Below, in pieces: positions 21,181-31,699 of a stretch of DNA of 64,000 nucleotides (positions are counted from its first letter, which is position 1; every line of letters begins with the position of its first letter). Made by a program: the position numbers and the translations under genes. The notes beneath the pieces are model-generated. The model saw nothing but the letters and a program-made list of their open reading frames with translations, did not search any database and was not told the DNA's origin. Source of the stretch: Chelonoidis abingdonii (taxonomy: Eukaryota; Chordata; Testudines; Testudinidae); the NCBI RefSeq assembly GCF_003597395.2, contig NC_133773.1, positions 141,995,672-142,059,671 on the forward strand, given 5' to 3'.

Positions 21181-22907
21181 GCCCTCCCCATCTAGTGTCC
21201 TGTCACTTACACCGAGGAGTAGCTTTATGCTGCAGATCTTCCCACTGACACGGCTAGGACCGCATGTGGAATGGCTGTTCTGGGGGAAGGATTCACCATC
21301 TGACCCTTAACATTAGTCGAAGCTGCGGAGTTCGCTGCTGAGGTGACATCCAGTTCAGCTGACCCGCAAAGAAGGCAAATAAAACACAGGCTTCGAGTGA
21401 GTTCTTGAGCCACTTGTTGTAAATAGACACGTCTCCCCTGTAGAGCCTGATCCGAAGCCCAAAGATCGAGGGCAGGGACCATCTACTACCATGTTTGTAC
21501 GTCACCTAACACAACAGCTGTTAGCTGCTCCATGGGCACTGCCATCATAAAGATCCCCATTGACTTTGATGGGCTTTAGATCAGGCCCCATGTTCCTGCA
21601 AGCCTTTACTCACCTGAGTAATCATTACTCATGCAAATAATCCCATTGACTTTGATGTTTTCAGTAGGACTAGTTGCGTGAGTAAGCCCTACTCATGTAA
21701 GGTAGGGTGGGCATGATCGGCCCCTTGTCTTGCAACTTCAGCTAATCCATTCCTGTCTATCCAGCGGCATTGATATATGGTTTATCAGCACAGCAACTCA
21801 GCGCTCCATCGTTATGGTCAATATCATGCAAGCTAATCCTCTTAATAAGGATTATTATCACTTATTAATGTGTCTCTAGTCCTGGAAGTAAGATAGCTAC
21901 TTTGCTGACAAGTCCCTGCCCTGAAGAGTGAAGCCTGACAACATATTTTGGGACAGAAGTTTGGGGAAAAGAGGGAAAAATTCTTTGATATGAAACAGAC
22001 TAGGGAAAAACTCTCTGCTCTGGCTATGTAGCCCAAAGCTTTCAATAGACCAGTAGCTCCCCTGGGAATATCCTTGGGCTGAAGACAGCTCTTCCTGGCT
22101 TGACTCTGATAATGACACCCGTTCAATGCAATGCTGTGAGGCCATGAACGCTGCACTGCATCCCCTTGGCCCTGGGCAGCACGGAGAAGCTAAGGGACGT
22201 GATTCAGTATCATTGAAAGCCACCCATGTTCCCTGCTCTGTCCCTGAGAAGTGAGAATTTGACTGGTCTGTACATCTACCAACCTGGAACTGATGTTAAT
22301 GATCCAGATCAGCCCTTCCCTGGAGTGGGCCCGGCGAAGCTGGGAAGGTTCCCCAGATTCTTATGTTGTGGGGGGGGCGTGGATTGCAGAGGGGCTGGGC
22401 TCCAGAACCTGTGGATCCCTTGAGATTCCTGTAGATCTCAAGGGATCTGCTGGAGGCCCTGTGCCTCTGGATTGGCTCCCCACTCCCCAGCTCCCTTCCA
22501 GTGCCCATGAGGCCATGCTGCTACGCCTCTCCAGGGGCTGTTGTGCAGGGTGGAATGGTGGCTCCAGAAGAATGGGGCCTTTGTATATGTTGGCTTTCCC
22601 TGAGGGCATGGTGGTGGAGTGGGGGAGGCAGTGGGTGCATCACACTCAGCGCGGGGGCCAGCCTGCCTCCACCCAGGTGGGGATCTCTCACGCTGCACTG
22701 GTTCCCCAGCTGTGCCAGGACCTGGAGCTGGGAATGCCATGGAGGGAGCTGGCCCACCCTGTTGCATTGGCATGGCTAGAGATGATCACCATGTGAGCCA
22801 ATAATACAGAATAACAATAACCTAACTATATATAGAATAACAATAACGAATAATGACAGCACTTAACTAATGTTTGTGCAGGGCTTTAAGAATGTCAAGT
22901 GAGAGAT
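21181..22907. other. Intergenic, no gene; dispersed repeat near 21455-21560
   Basis: GAGGGCAGGGACCATCTACT and GTTTGTACGTCACCTAACAC form a minus-strand copy of the 4438 family. 22290-22800 is GC-rich with overlapping frames on both strands (up to 167 codons) but no domain. Confidence 0.4.
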
Positions 22908-24149
22908 TAGCTAGAGGGGTGTCTGTGGGGCCAGATAGAGAGATGTGGACAGGGATGGATGATAGATGCGTGTGGATGGGAAAAGACAAATAGATTAGAA
23001 AGAGGCATGTTTGGAGATGGATGGATAGAGGATGTGTACGAAGATAGAGGATGGGGATGGACAGATAGAGGGGTGTGGATGGAGATAGAGGGGTGTGGGG
23101 TGGGGATGGATGGATACAGGGGTGTGGGTGGGGATAGAGGGGTGAGGATGGTGATGGACGGATAGATAGAGGGGTGTGGATGGGGAATGGATGGATAGAT
23201 TGAGGGGTGTGGATGGGGATGGATGGATAGATAGAGGGGTGTGGATGGGGAATGGACGGATAGATTGAGGGGTGTGGATGGGGTTAGATAGAGGGGAGTA
23301 ATGGGGATGGACAAATAGATTGAGGTGGTGAGTGGGGACAGACAGGGATGGGGATGGACAGATAGATTGAGGGTTGTGGGTGGGGATTGAGGGGTGTGGG
23401 TGGGGAAGGATGGATAGATTGAGGGGTGTGGATGGGGAGGAACGGATAGAGGAGTGAGGGTGGGGATGGATGGATAGATTGAGGGGTGTGGATGGGATTG
23501 GGATAGATAGAGGGGTGTGGATGGGGTGGACGGATAGATTGAGGGGTGTGGATGGGGATGGATGGATAGAGGAGTGAGGGTGGGGATGGATTGAGGGGTG
23601 TGGATGGGCATAGATTGAGGGATGTGGATGGGATTGGGATAGATTGAGGGGTGTGGAAGGGGATGGATGGATAGATTTAGGGGGTGGATGGGGACAGACA
23701 GAGGGATGGGGTTGGATGGATAGATTGAGGGGCTGGGTGGGGATAGACAGAGGGATGGGGATGGATGGATAGATTGAGGGGTGTGGATGGGGATGGATTA
23801 AGGGGTGTAGATGGGGATGGATGGATAGATTGAAGAGTGTGGATGGCGATGGATAGAGGAGTGTAGATGGGATTGGGATAGATTGAGGGGTGTGGATGGG
23901 GTTAGAGGGGTTTGGATGGGGATGGATGGATAGATTGAGGTGGTGGGTGGGGACAGACAGAGGGATGGATGGATAGACTGAGGGGTGGGTGGGGATGGAT
24001 AGATAGAAGGGTGTGGATGGGGATAGATGGATAGAAGGGTGGGTGGGGACAGACAGAGGGATGGAGATGGATGGATAGATTGGGGGTGTGTGGATGGGGA
24101 TGGATTGAGGGGTGTGGATGGGGTTAGATAGAGGGGTGTGGGTGGGGCT
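22908..24149 (+). repeat. G-rich minisatellite, about 1.24 kb
   Basis: Irregular tandem units built from GGATGGATGGATAGATTGAG and GGGTGTGGATGGGG fill the interval; unit length varies between roughly 25 and 50 bases through loss and duplication of sub-blocks. G greatly exceeds C on this strand. The minus strand is open for 234 codons (22907-23611) as a Pro/His/Ser/Ile/Thr/Tyr low-complexity peptide, a by-product of the repeat. Confidence 0.9.
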
Positions 24150-24814
24150 AACAGAAAGAAAGTAATGGAGAGAGAGAGTGAGCTAGAATTCCTTTAATCG
24201 TCAAGGCTCTTTACAAACTGTATGTGATTTAACCTAACTAAACAATCTAATTAAGCTAATAGTTAAACTAAAAACTCCCTAAAAATAATGGGGAAAGAGT
24301 CCAGTGTTCTCAGCTATCCTTACACATTTCCCCTCTCCTTGTTATCCCCTCCCCATGATCACTACCGTGTGCAGCTGGCGATAAGTCCATTTTCCAGGCC
24401 ATGCCTAGGATCCAAGTTCTGATTTTCCCCTCCACCCTGTTCCCAGCCAGCGAGATGACCCTGCGCTGATTTCCTGGTCTCTGTCTCAGCACCTGTGCTG
24501 CCTTATCCTGCTCCCCGCCTGTTTCTGTCAGAGGGGACAGACCCCCTCAGCAGCTTGCGGGCAGTTGTAATTCACTTTCTTTGGTTTCATTCCTCCCGGG
24601 GTCCTGTGTGCAAAGAGGGGAAATCGCTGGGCTGTAAAAATACATGTGCAGATGCCTCAATTCCCAGCATTTTTATAGCCTCCAAGGGGAACCTTAAAAG
24701 CTATTCCCAGGGCAGGAGGAAGTTCATTTTGTGGCAGGCACCAATATGAATAACCATAATGAGCTAAAGAGGGAGCATGGGCCCTTACTGTATGGAGAGG
24801 GGGTGGCTGAGGGG
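24150..24814. other. Intergenic, no gene
   Basis: Mixed sequence; nothing recognised. Confidence 0.35.
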
Positions 24815-25010
24815 CATTATAGATCCCCGGCTGGTGTGAATGGGTGTAGCTCCATTGAAATCAATAGGTCATATCGCCAGCTGGAGTGAATCAGTGTTGC
24901 TCCATTGGAGTCAACAGGCCAGATGTGCATCTGGTGCACACTGTCATCATTCTGTTGGAGTTGATTGAGCGATGCCAGTTTTCAACAGCTGAGGATCTGG
25001 CCCTACATAC
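24815..25010 (-). repeat. Decayed approximately 55-bp tandem array of CATTGAAATCAATAG type
   Basis: GCTCCATTGAAATCAATAGG, GCTCCATTGGAGTCAACAGG and a third decayed unit near 24955 are spaced about 55-60 bases apart, the same family as 16738-16905 in inverse orientation. Confidence 0.5.
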
Positions 25011-25714
25011 CTTCCATGCCAACCTTTGCACACCTTACTCCCACGAGTAACACTGGAGCCTCGTCATGTGAATAAGGGTTTGTGGGGTCATGCCCCAGTC
25101 CATCAATTTCTCCTTCAGGAACCCAAACCTGCAGCGCTTATTCCAGTAAAACCGCACTGGGGCCTACTGGGCATTTTGCCTGAGTGAGGACTGCAGGATG
25201 GGAGCTCCCGAGAGGGAACAAGGACTGCAGAGCGCCCCGTGTTAATCCCAAAGAGGGATCTCCCAAGGTGTGAATCGCTAGCACAGAGACGGCTTATGGT
25301 AGGTCTGAATTAACGTGCAGGTTCCTCCTTCCGGCCCAGCGGCCTCTGTGCTAGAGGTTTCTCCTTCCACAACCAGCACTCCACTTACTGACAAGGTGTT
25401 CAGCACCTCCCGTTGACTCCGGACCACTGGCACTTCTAGGATTGGGCCCTAGCTGCAGCCTGCTATGGTGAGCCTCAGCTGCTCTGGGACTCACTTGGAA
25501 GCTGTGTGCCTTGTGGTGAGGAAGTTGTGCAATGAGTCTGGCAGACACTTGGCACCTGGGGCAGGGCCTGAGCCTACGAGTACCTACGCGAGGGTACCAA
25601 GGTCTGAGAGCGATTAGCCTGCGGGCAATCTACCTGTGCAAACCTGGAATGGCGCCACTGAAGTCAGTGCAGCTATTCTGCAGGCACTGAAATCTGTCCC
25701 ACTAGTGATGGTTT
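25011..25714. other. Intergenic, no gene
   Basis: Short GGGCCTACTGGGC- and GGATTGGGCCCTAG-type repeats only. A minus-strand frame from 26183 to 25614 covers a MIR and another repeat and is a chance frame. Confidence 0.35.
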
Positions 25715-25960
25715 GTCGTTGTTTATTTGTATTATTATCTATAACATGGTAGTGCCTAGAGGCCCCAGCTGGGATCGGGGCCCCATGGTCTTGCACAAAT
25801 GCACACTGAAAGTCCCTCCCACCGACGAGCTTACAGATAAAGCGTGGGAGGGGAAACTGAGGCACAGTGATTTGCCCAAAATCACTTGCAGAGCTGGGCA
25901 TAGAACTCAGGTCTCTTGAGTTCCAGTCCAGTGCCTCATCAATTAGCTCATGATGCCAAC
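25715..25960. repeat. Dispersed repeat (plus) abutting a MIR-like SINE (minus)
   Basis: ATAACATGGTAGTGCCTAGAG begins a copy of the 4438 family; from about 25840, GGGGAAACTGAGGCACAGTG, ATTTGCCCAAAATCACTTGC and AACTCAGGTCTCTTGAG are the inverted MIR. Confidence 0.65.
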
Positions 25961-27399
25961 CCAGGAAAAAGAGTCCCCCTGCCACAGAGAGGAAACTGTT
26001 AATGCCAAACACTTGATGCTTTTTTAGGCAAGATTTTAAAATTTTGTCCATCGCAAACCTAGATCCAGCTAGAGATTGTAACTCAAAGAGGTTCTCACTA
26101 GAATGCCAAGGCAGGCAAGCTATACTCGGGCAAAACTTCCCTGAAGTCAGAACTAGGCTAGTAAAGTGTCTTAGACTTTCCACCCAAACTCTTACTGAGT
26201 TTGGAGCGTGCAGGACACTGCAGGATCAGGCCCCTCATAGCAGGCTGGTGATATGGAAGGGCCCAAACATTGGTAAAGTTTTGTGTCTAAGAGCCCAAAT
26301 CTGTGAGATGCAGAGCACCCTGGATTCCCTGGGGCTACGAACCAGGTGCTGCTCCGCCTCAGGAGCTGCATCCCTAGCGGTTATATTTCAAATGCCTGGG
26401 TCGCTCCTGTTGTCTGTAGGCAGAGCTCAGTAAAGCTAGTAGCATCTGAGATGCCAGAGTTCAAGCTGGCAAACACGCCATCGAGTCACACAGACAGCTA
26501 AAGACATTAGCACAGTTTGGGCTCTTTGAGACTCCAGCTAATCCCAGCTCTGAAAACAGTCAGAACAAAGGGCAGCTTCAATCACATCATCCTCTTCTCT
26601 TACCTCTGCTGCTTCTTTGTGTTTCACTTCTGCCGGAATAAACTCTCTAATCCCATTGGTTTTCGTCCCCTCCCATCACTGGGGATGCGGATTATCGAGC
26701 CTGGGGAATCATTGGGGGGGGGATGGGGAAGTGTTATATCTTTCCCCATGGTTTTGAAGACATGATCAGCACTTTTCTACTGTTCCAGGATGCAACCCTG
26801 CCAGTCCCAGGAGATATTTGTGCTTTGCCCAGCCCTGTGATATTGTTGGCTTAATGGATGTGGGAACTGACTCCAGAGATCATCATTCATTTCAATAAAA
26901 AGTTCTGAATAAACATCAGTGATGTTATTTTTTTCCTGTCTTAGCTTGTCTGCTCTTTGATTTGTTTCTGATTAACTCAATGTACAAACACTCTCATTCC
27001 AGACTAAGAGTGTCCACACATGGAATTATTCAGGGGCAGCGATTGCACTTTCAATTCACCCACTCCTTGAATCAGAAAACCACTTCCAAGTGTAGACAAA
27101 CTCTTCCATGTTTTTGAGACACTCCTTCCCCCTGGATTCTGAGCCCCAGGATGCCCACACAGGCTCAGAAGTATTGAGTATGGACTTGCTTTTCTGAGCA
27201 CCAGCAGCTATCAGCTGGAGGGCCCTGCGTTTTACTGTGGGTTTAATTCTGCTCTAAACTCAAGCGAGTGACTCCATGGTGTTGGACCTCTGTCTTTGTG
27301 ACTGTCCCAGGTAAAACACTAGAAGAGCAAAATATTCCTCATGCATGTTTTTATACTTCTGGAATTACTGACATCTGGGCTCAATCCTGCCAGCAAGGC
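25961..27399. other. Intergenic, no gene; holds one arm of a 37-bp duplicated segment
   Basis: 26248-26284 reappears at 27481-27517 with one mismatch. The rest is unclassified, without coding signal. Confidence 0.4.
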
Positions 27400-27479
27400 C
27401 CAGCTCCTCAAAGGTATTTAGGTACCTAACTTACTGTTGATTTCAATGAAGTTAGGAGCCTAAACACCTGTGTGGATCT
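27400..27479 (+). repeat. Palindromic repeat, about 80 bp
   Basis: AAAGGTATTTAGGTACCTAA is followed after ACTGTTGATTTCAATGAAG by the inverted arm TTAGGAGCCTAAACACC. This copy is not obviously inside a MIR. Confidence 0.7.
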
Positions 27480-27737
27480 AGTGATATGGAAGGGCCCAAA
27501 CGTTGGTAAAGTTTTGTAACTTTTGGACTGGGCCCTTTTCCCTAAAGTCTGTGCAGACCTGGACTGGATCCCTGGCAGTCAGGTTGGTGAATACACCTTC
27601 TGACAGCTTCAGGACATCCATGCACTCATGCCCTGTTTTCTTGATGCTTGTAATTTGTTAAGCTCTAAACTACTCATCTTGCCCCCATCCCCCACTCCAT
27701 GCCAGAATATCTGATAGCCTCACGACTTTTAATATAT

Positions 27738-27830
27738 TTATCCCAAGAGGTAGGGTAGCACTATTATCCCCATTGTTCAGGAGGGAAACTGAGTCACCGA
27801 GGAATGAAAGCTAACCTGTTCAAGTGACTG
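27738..27830 (-). repeat. MIR-like SINE
   Basis: ATTATCCCCATTGTTCAGGA, GGGAAACTGAGTCACCGAGG and a decayed CTTG block give the inverted MIR 3' half. Confidence 0.55.
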
Positions 27831-27839
27831 GTGATTTTG

Positions 27840-28299
27840 GGGGCCCAATTTGAGACACCTTGAAGGGGGCTTGATTTTCAGAGGGCAGGTGCTTGATGCA
27901 TACTGAAAAGCGAGGTGTGTAAAAGCAGTAGAATCAAGCCCATGAATTTTAGTTAAACAATCAAATAATAAAAATATTGCCATTTAATACAGGACTAACC
28001 CCCCACAGCTCTTCTAGGGCATTAACATCTCATGTGGCCAGACACATTTATCTTGATTTCAGCCCTGCTCCTGAAAACACTCAGGGAGAATTGTGCTTCC
28101 CACGCATAAGGCCCCTGGAAGCTAGCACTACTCCCAGCTGTTTGTGCAGGAGCGGGCTCCTAGCCTCTTTTACAGGGCAATGCACATGTGCCAAGCGGTG
28201 TAAGAAAGACACAATATTATCTCCTCTCTTTCAGCATTAACAAAAAATCCTTGTGGACTAACGACTACAGAGGTAGCAGCGCTGTTTGCTTTTTTTCTT
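27840..28299. other. Intergenic, nothing recognised
   Basis: A GGGGGCCCAATTTGAGACACC dispersed-repeat piece lies near 27838-27860; otherwise unclassified. Confidence 0.35.
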
Positions 28300-28430
28300 T
28301 CTTAGTGTGCTCGAGTGGGACTCAGGATGCCTGGGTTCTGTTCCCAGCCACTGCCACTGCCTGGCTGTGTGACCTTGGGCAAGTCCTGTTACCTCTCTGC
28401 TCCGCTTTGTCTGGACTACTGTAAACTCCC
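28300..28430 (+). repeat. MIR-like SINE
   Basis: CTCAGGATGCCTGGGTTCTG, GGCTGTGTGACCTTGGGCAA and GTTACCTCTCTGCTCCGC follow the MIR order with no palindromic insert. Confidence 0.7.
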
Positions 28431-28960
28431 TCATTCGCTGGACAGGCTGTCATTTGGCTGGATAGCTTCGATGCTCACCTGTCCTGACTACAAATGGCTA
28501 CAACACTGGAAACAAAGAGAGATTAGAACAAACCAAGGCCAGGTCTGCATTGTAATTTTACACTGGTGAACTAGGTTGCTCAGGGGTGTGAAAAACTGGG
28601 GTGGGGAGTGGAAGTGCCTTTCTCTTATCTCCCCACTGCACCAAAAATTTGTTGTTTATACAAAGAGCGGCGAGGCAACGAGAAGTCATGCCAGTAAGAT
28701 GGAAAAAATCCTGCAAGTGCATTCCCATGAACAAAGAGAGGCAGTGTTCCAGGCTAAATTAGAGGTTTATTATGAAGGAGGGGTTATTAAATAAATAAGA
28801 AGAGGGAGAGGACTTTGGGATACATTTTTATCTGGACACAAATTCAAGAGAAGCCTACTGAGTGCTACTGCTTTATCTTAGAGCCAGTGACTGTGTAATT
28901 CCCACATAGGTGCCCAGAGGCCCATGACAGGCCTGGCGTAAGAACCTGAGCCGGCTAGAG
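28431..28960. other. Intergenic 3' of the complete Not gene, nothing recognised
   Basis: A short CCAGGTCTGCATTGTAATTT transposon-end remnant lies near 28539. No gene. Confidence 0.35.
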
Positions 28961-28977
28961 TAGCAGAGTAATTGGGT

Positions 28978-28983
28978 TTTATT
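28978..28983 (-). promoter_or_regulatory. Candidate polyadenylation signal of the complete Not gene
   Basis: The minus strand reads AATAAA at 28978-28983, about 165 bases downstream of the stop codon at 29148-29150. It is the nearest canonical signal I see in a plausible position. Confidence 0.5.
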
Positions 28984-29147
28984 TTTTTAAACAATTGCAT
29001 AAATTAATCTATTTTTGCACTGCAAAAAATAATCCCTACACTGTATATATTATATATATGCATGTTGCCAGGTATAATACAGTATGTACAGGGGTGAGGA
29101 CCCGACGCACAGCACAGGAGGGTCTGTCCAGAGAGATGTGCAGTAGA

Positions 29148-29351
29148 TTACTCCAAGTGAGGGGAGGACAAATCTTCCTGATCATCGGTAGATTCCTTGG
29201 TAAAGTCCCTGTCCCCTTCCTCTCCCTGGTGGGTCTGCGAATCCTGGCTCCTTTGGGGTGTGGCCAGACCCATCTTCATCAGTTTGGCTTGTTGCTGTTC
29301 CAGGCTCTGCTTCCTCCACTTGATCCGTCTGTTCTGGAACCAGACTTTCAC
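29148..29351 (-). CDS. NOTO: NOTO exon 3
   Basis: 204 nt from the acceptor TCTTCTCTTCCAAAG| to TAA at 29150-29148. It encodes the recognition helix, a Gln-rich segment and a short acidic tail. Confidence 0.93.
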   Translation of the reverse strand: MKVWFQNRRIKWRKQSLEQQQAKLMKMGLATPQRSQDSQTHQGEEGDRDFTKESTDDQEDLSSPHLE

Positions 29352-31563
29352 CTTTGGAAGAGAAGACATTTCGCTTTTAAAACCCAGACTCCAGCAGGGA
29401 CCTTTGCTAAGCAGATCTAATAACCTTGAAAGGCCTCAGATGCTGTGGTGATAGGCACCCGTGCAAAAACCCAAGGTAGATGCAGCTTCAGAGACACCTC
29501 TCTGATTGAAAAGTTTGTGTGTGGGTGTGGGAGATGACAGCCAGCCCCCTCCACCTCTTCTCGTGGATCCCTGTCTAACAGGCCAATCCAAGGGCCCGAT
29601 CCTGTGCCAACTGGCAAACACCCACTGATTCGGGTCAGATCAGGGTCAGTCAAAATACACATTTGATTAGTTGCTGGAGAGAGCCAGTTATCCCTGAATG
29701 GTGGCAAAGGGATGTTGATTGACTCAGGAGAGCTGGGTTTGATTCCTCCTTCCTGTGAGATGCTGAGAACCTAGGTCCAGATCCTCAGAGCTCTTTAGGT
29801 GTCTAATTCCAATTGAGTTCAATGGGTGTTAGGTGCCTAAGTACCTTTCAGGATCTGGGCCCTAGCTGTCAGCTGGATCTCATCAGGGCAGCTTGCCATG
29901 GTAGCAGCATCCAGAGGTGTTGAGTGGGGGAAAGGTCCAATGGTTAGCCTGGGGGTGAATTCCCTGCTGTGCTACAGGCCTGTCTGTTCTTCAGTTCCCC
30001 ACCTGGAGAAGAAGGGGAATGGTACTTTGTCACGTCTATTTAGATTGTAGGATTTTGGGGGGAGATACTGGTTCTGATCACAGGGCCCATAGCACCTAGG
30101 ATACTGGGACCCAGTTCCTGAGCGGAGCTGTTGCTGTGATATCAGCAATAATACTGGTCCCTGCTTTGGAGAGCTCAGACTTCAGAGACTAGTTACTGTC
30201 CCAGACCACATCAACAAGAGAAAGAGGTGAAAAAAATCCAGCTTTTAAGAGCCTTTGGAACCAGATTCTTCCTCCCTTCCTCCCAGTGAGTAGCCACAGC
30301 CACTGAGCCACTCAGAGCCTGCCCCAAAGCCCTGGAGCCAGCAGGAGAAGTCTCATCGACTTCCCTGGGCTTTGGGTCAGGCCCACAGGCAGGAGGGCAG
30401 AATCAAGCTCATGGAGGTTTCCACATCGTTCCTAGATGGGAGCTGCTGCTGGAATCCTTCCCCCGCCGGCCTCCATCTGTTCTCAAGGGCTTTATTAAAT
30501 CTGGCTTGGGCTCCAGAAGGCTTCTACTCCCCTTCCCTTGGGAGGCTTTTATGTACAGTCACTTGACTTCCCCCTTCCCCCCCAAAAATAGAAAAACTAG
30601 AGAAAGCCCATGGGAGAGTGAGTCCTGCACTGGGCTGGGGGGCAGGTGGGGGGGACTGGGAAATGCTCCATCTTGCAGCCCTTATTTGGAGGAACACTTG
30701 TATTGAAGTCAGTGGGAATCTGTGCCCAACTCCAGGGAGGATGGAGAGAAACCTGTGAAGCCTATGTCGGGCTCAAGCCCTGGGTGGCTTCATCCGTCTC
30801 TTTCTGTCCCCCTTGGAGCTGGACACACTGGGGATCCAGACCCTGGGGCAGGTAGCTTTGCAGATGGAGGAGGCTCCATCTTCCTGGGTTCCCCTGGCAC
30901 TGCCATCCCTACCACCATCTAGGTACAGGCCTGGGGGAGAGGCAAGCTTGTCTTACCTGCTCCTCGGTGAGGTGCAGAGCTGAGGCGAGCAGGCACCGCT
31001 CGGTGCCCACCATGTACTGCTGCCGGGCGAACTCCTTCTCCAGCCGGGCCAGCTGGTCGCTGGTGAAGATGGTCCTGACCCGCTTGGATTTGCCCGACTT
31101 GGCTCTGAAGCCTGGGACGCAGCATTTGGAGAGCAGATACCCTGTGCGTAAAGATGAAAGAGCTCAGAGGAGAGGCGCGGGGCGCTGTCCACGAGTAGGG
31201 GGCCCTGGCGGGGGGGTGAGAGTCGGGAAACATCAGGCTCTTACCTGGGGCTCTGAGAGGGGCCCGCCAGCCCGCCAGGGCCGGGTAGCAGACGGGGTAG
31301 AGCGGCCGAGGCTGCAGGAGAGGGTGCGCCTGGGCGCACAGCTGGAGCGCACCGCCCTGCCAGGCGCTGTCTGGCCAGCCGGGGTCCCAGCGCCCGGCGC
31401 CAGGAGGCGGCGGCGGCGAGGGGTCTGACCGGCCCAGCAGAGCGTCGATGGTGAAGGATTTCCCCGCCGGAGCCTTGGGGGAGTGTCCGAGGGGCGGGGG
31501 GCCGGGGTAAGGCAGCAGGGCCGGAGCGGGCAGCCCAAAGGGCAGCAGGGCCGTAGTCAGCAT
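29148..31563 (-). CDS. NOTO: Not-family homeobox protein (NOTO), complete, three exons
   Basis: Coding exons are 31245-31563, 30957-31141 and 29148-29351 (708 nt in total; 235 residues plus stop TAA). Intron 1 (103 nt) and intron 2 (1605 nt) both start GT and end AG, and the phases match. The N-terminus is rich in Pro/Leu, with FTIDALL (residues 37-43), an eh1 motif for Groucho/TLE corepressors. The homeodomain spans residues 125-184: R5, F8, W48, F49, Q50, N51 and R53 are all present, with KVWFQNRRIKWRKQ in helix 3, and intron 2 falls between homeodomain residues 44 and 45, a classic position. The block QQYMVGTER just before helix 2 is typical of Not proteins. The acidic C-terminus is short. 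Not proteins are nuclear DNA-binding repressors acting in the node and notochord. The start has G at -3, and a TATA-type box lies about 120 bases upstream. The family is certain from the homeodomain; the exact paralogue (chick NOT1 or NOT2 type) is not. Confidence 0.93.
29352..30956 (-). other. NOTO intron 2 with a MIR-like SINE split by a palindromic repeat
   Basis: 29720-29775 (CAGGAGAGCTGGGTTTGATT) looks like the 5' half of a plus-strand MIR and 29985-30050 (GTTCTTCAGTTCCCCACCTG) like its 3' half, separated by the palindromic repeat 29777-29860 and about 120 other bases. A dispersed repeat of the 4438 family lies at 30030-30130 on the minus strand. 30140-30950 holds no recognised feature. 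Confidence 0.5.
29777..29860 (+). repeat. Palindromic repeat, about 84 bp
   Basis: CCAGATCCTCAGAGCTCTTT, GGTGTCTAATTCCAATTGAG, TTCAATGGGTGTTAGGTGCC and TAAGTACCTTTCAGGATCTG form two inverted arms around an ATTGAGTTCAAT centre. Confidence 0.75.
30957..31141 (-). CDS. NOTO: NOTO exon 2
   Basis: 185 nt between the acceptor TTTACGCACAG| and the donor GAGCAG|GTAAGA. It encodes the homeodomain N-terminal arm, helix 1 and helix 2, ending at homeodomain residue 44 on a codon boundary. Confidence 0.93.
31245..31563 (-). CDS. NOTO: NOTO exon 1 (coding part)
   Basis: 319 nt from ATG at 31563 to the donor CAG|GTAAGA (GT at 31244-31243), ending with one base of a split glycine codon. It encodes the Pro-rich N-terminus with the eh1 motif. 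GC- and CpG-rich. Confidence 0.9.
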
Positions 31564-31683
31564 GGCCAGGCGGTGCCAGAGATCGGCGAGGGGGTCCCTG
31601 CACCGGGAGGAGACGGAGGCAGCAGGTGAGGGGCTGAGCGCGCTCCTGGCCTGATCATACAGCCAGGCCAGCCCCGCTCCCTC

Positions 31684-31692
31684 CCTTATATC
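31684..31692 (-). promoter_or_regulatory. TATA-type box of NOTO
   Basis: The minus strand reads GATATAAGG here. A start 25-32 bases downstream would lie near 31653-31660 and give a 5' UTR of about 90-97 bases. SOX-like GAACAAAAG (about 31734-31742) and a T-box half-site AGGTGT on the plus strand (about 31764-31769) lie upstream. Confidence 0.5.
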
Positions 31693-31699
31693 CGGAGCA

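Larger units (their letters stand above)
30955..31640. other. CpG-rich region over NOTO exons 1-2 and promoter
   Basis: CpG dinucleotides are dense here (for example 31370-31450) compared with the flanking DNA. A developmental homeobox promoter is a usual place for a CpG island. Confidence 0.6.

Noticed and set aside
22293..22796. 167-codon frame with overlapping frames on the other strand
   Set aside because: At least four phases are open at once in GC-rich DNA; no domain.
22907..23611. 234-codon minus-strand frame rich in Pro, His, Ser and Ile
   Set aside because: Translation of the minisatellite.
25614..26183. 189-codon minus-strand frame
   Set aside because: Crosses a MIR and a dispersed repeat; no domain.
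31241..31603. 120-codon minus-strand frame overlapping NOTO exon 1
   Set aside because: Wrong phase for the splice sites and the eh1 motif; a GC-rich shadow of exon 1.
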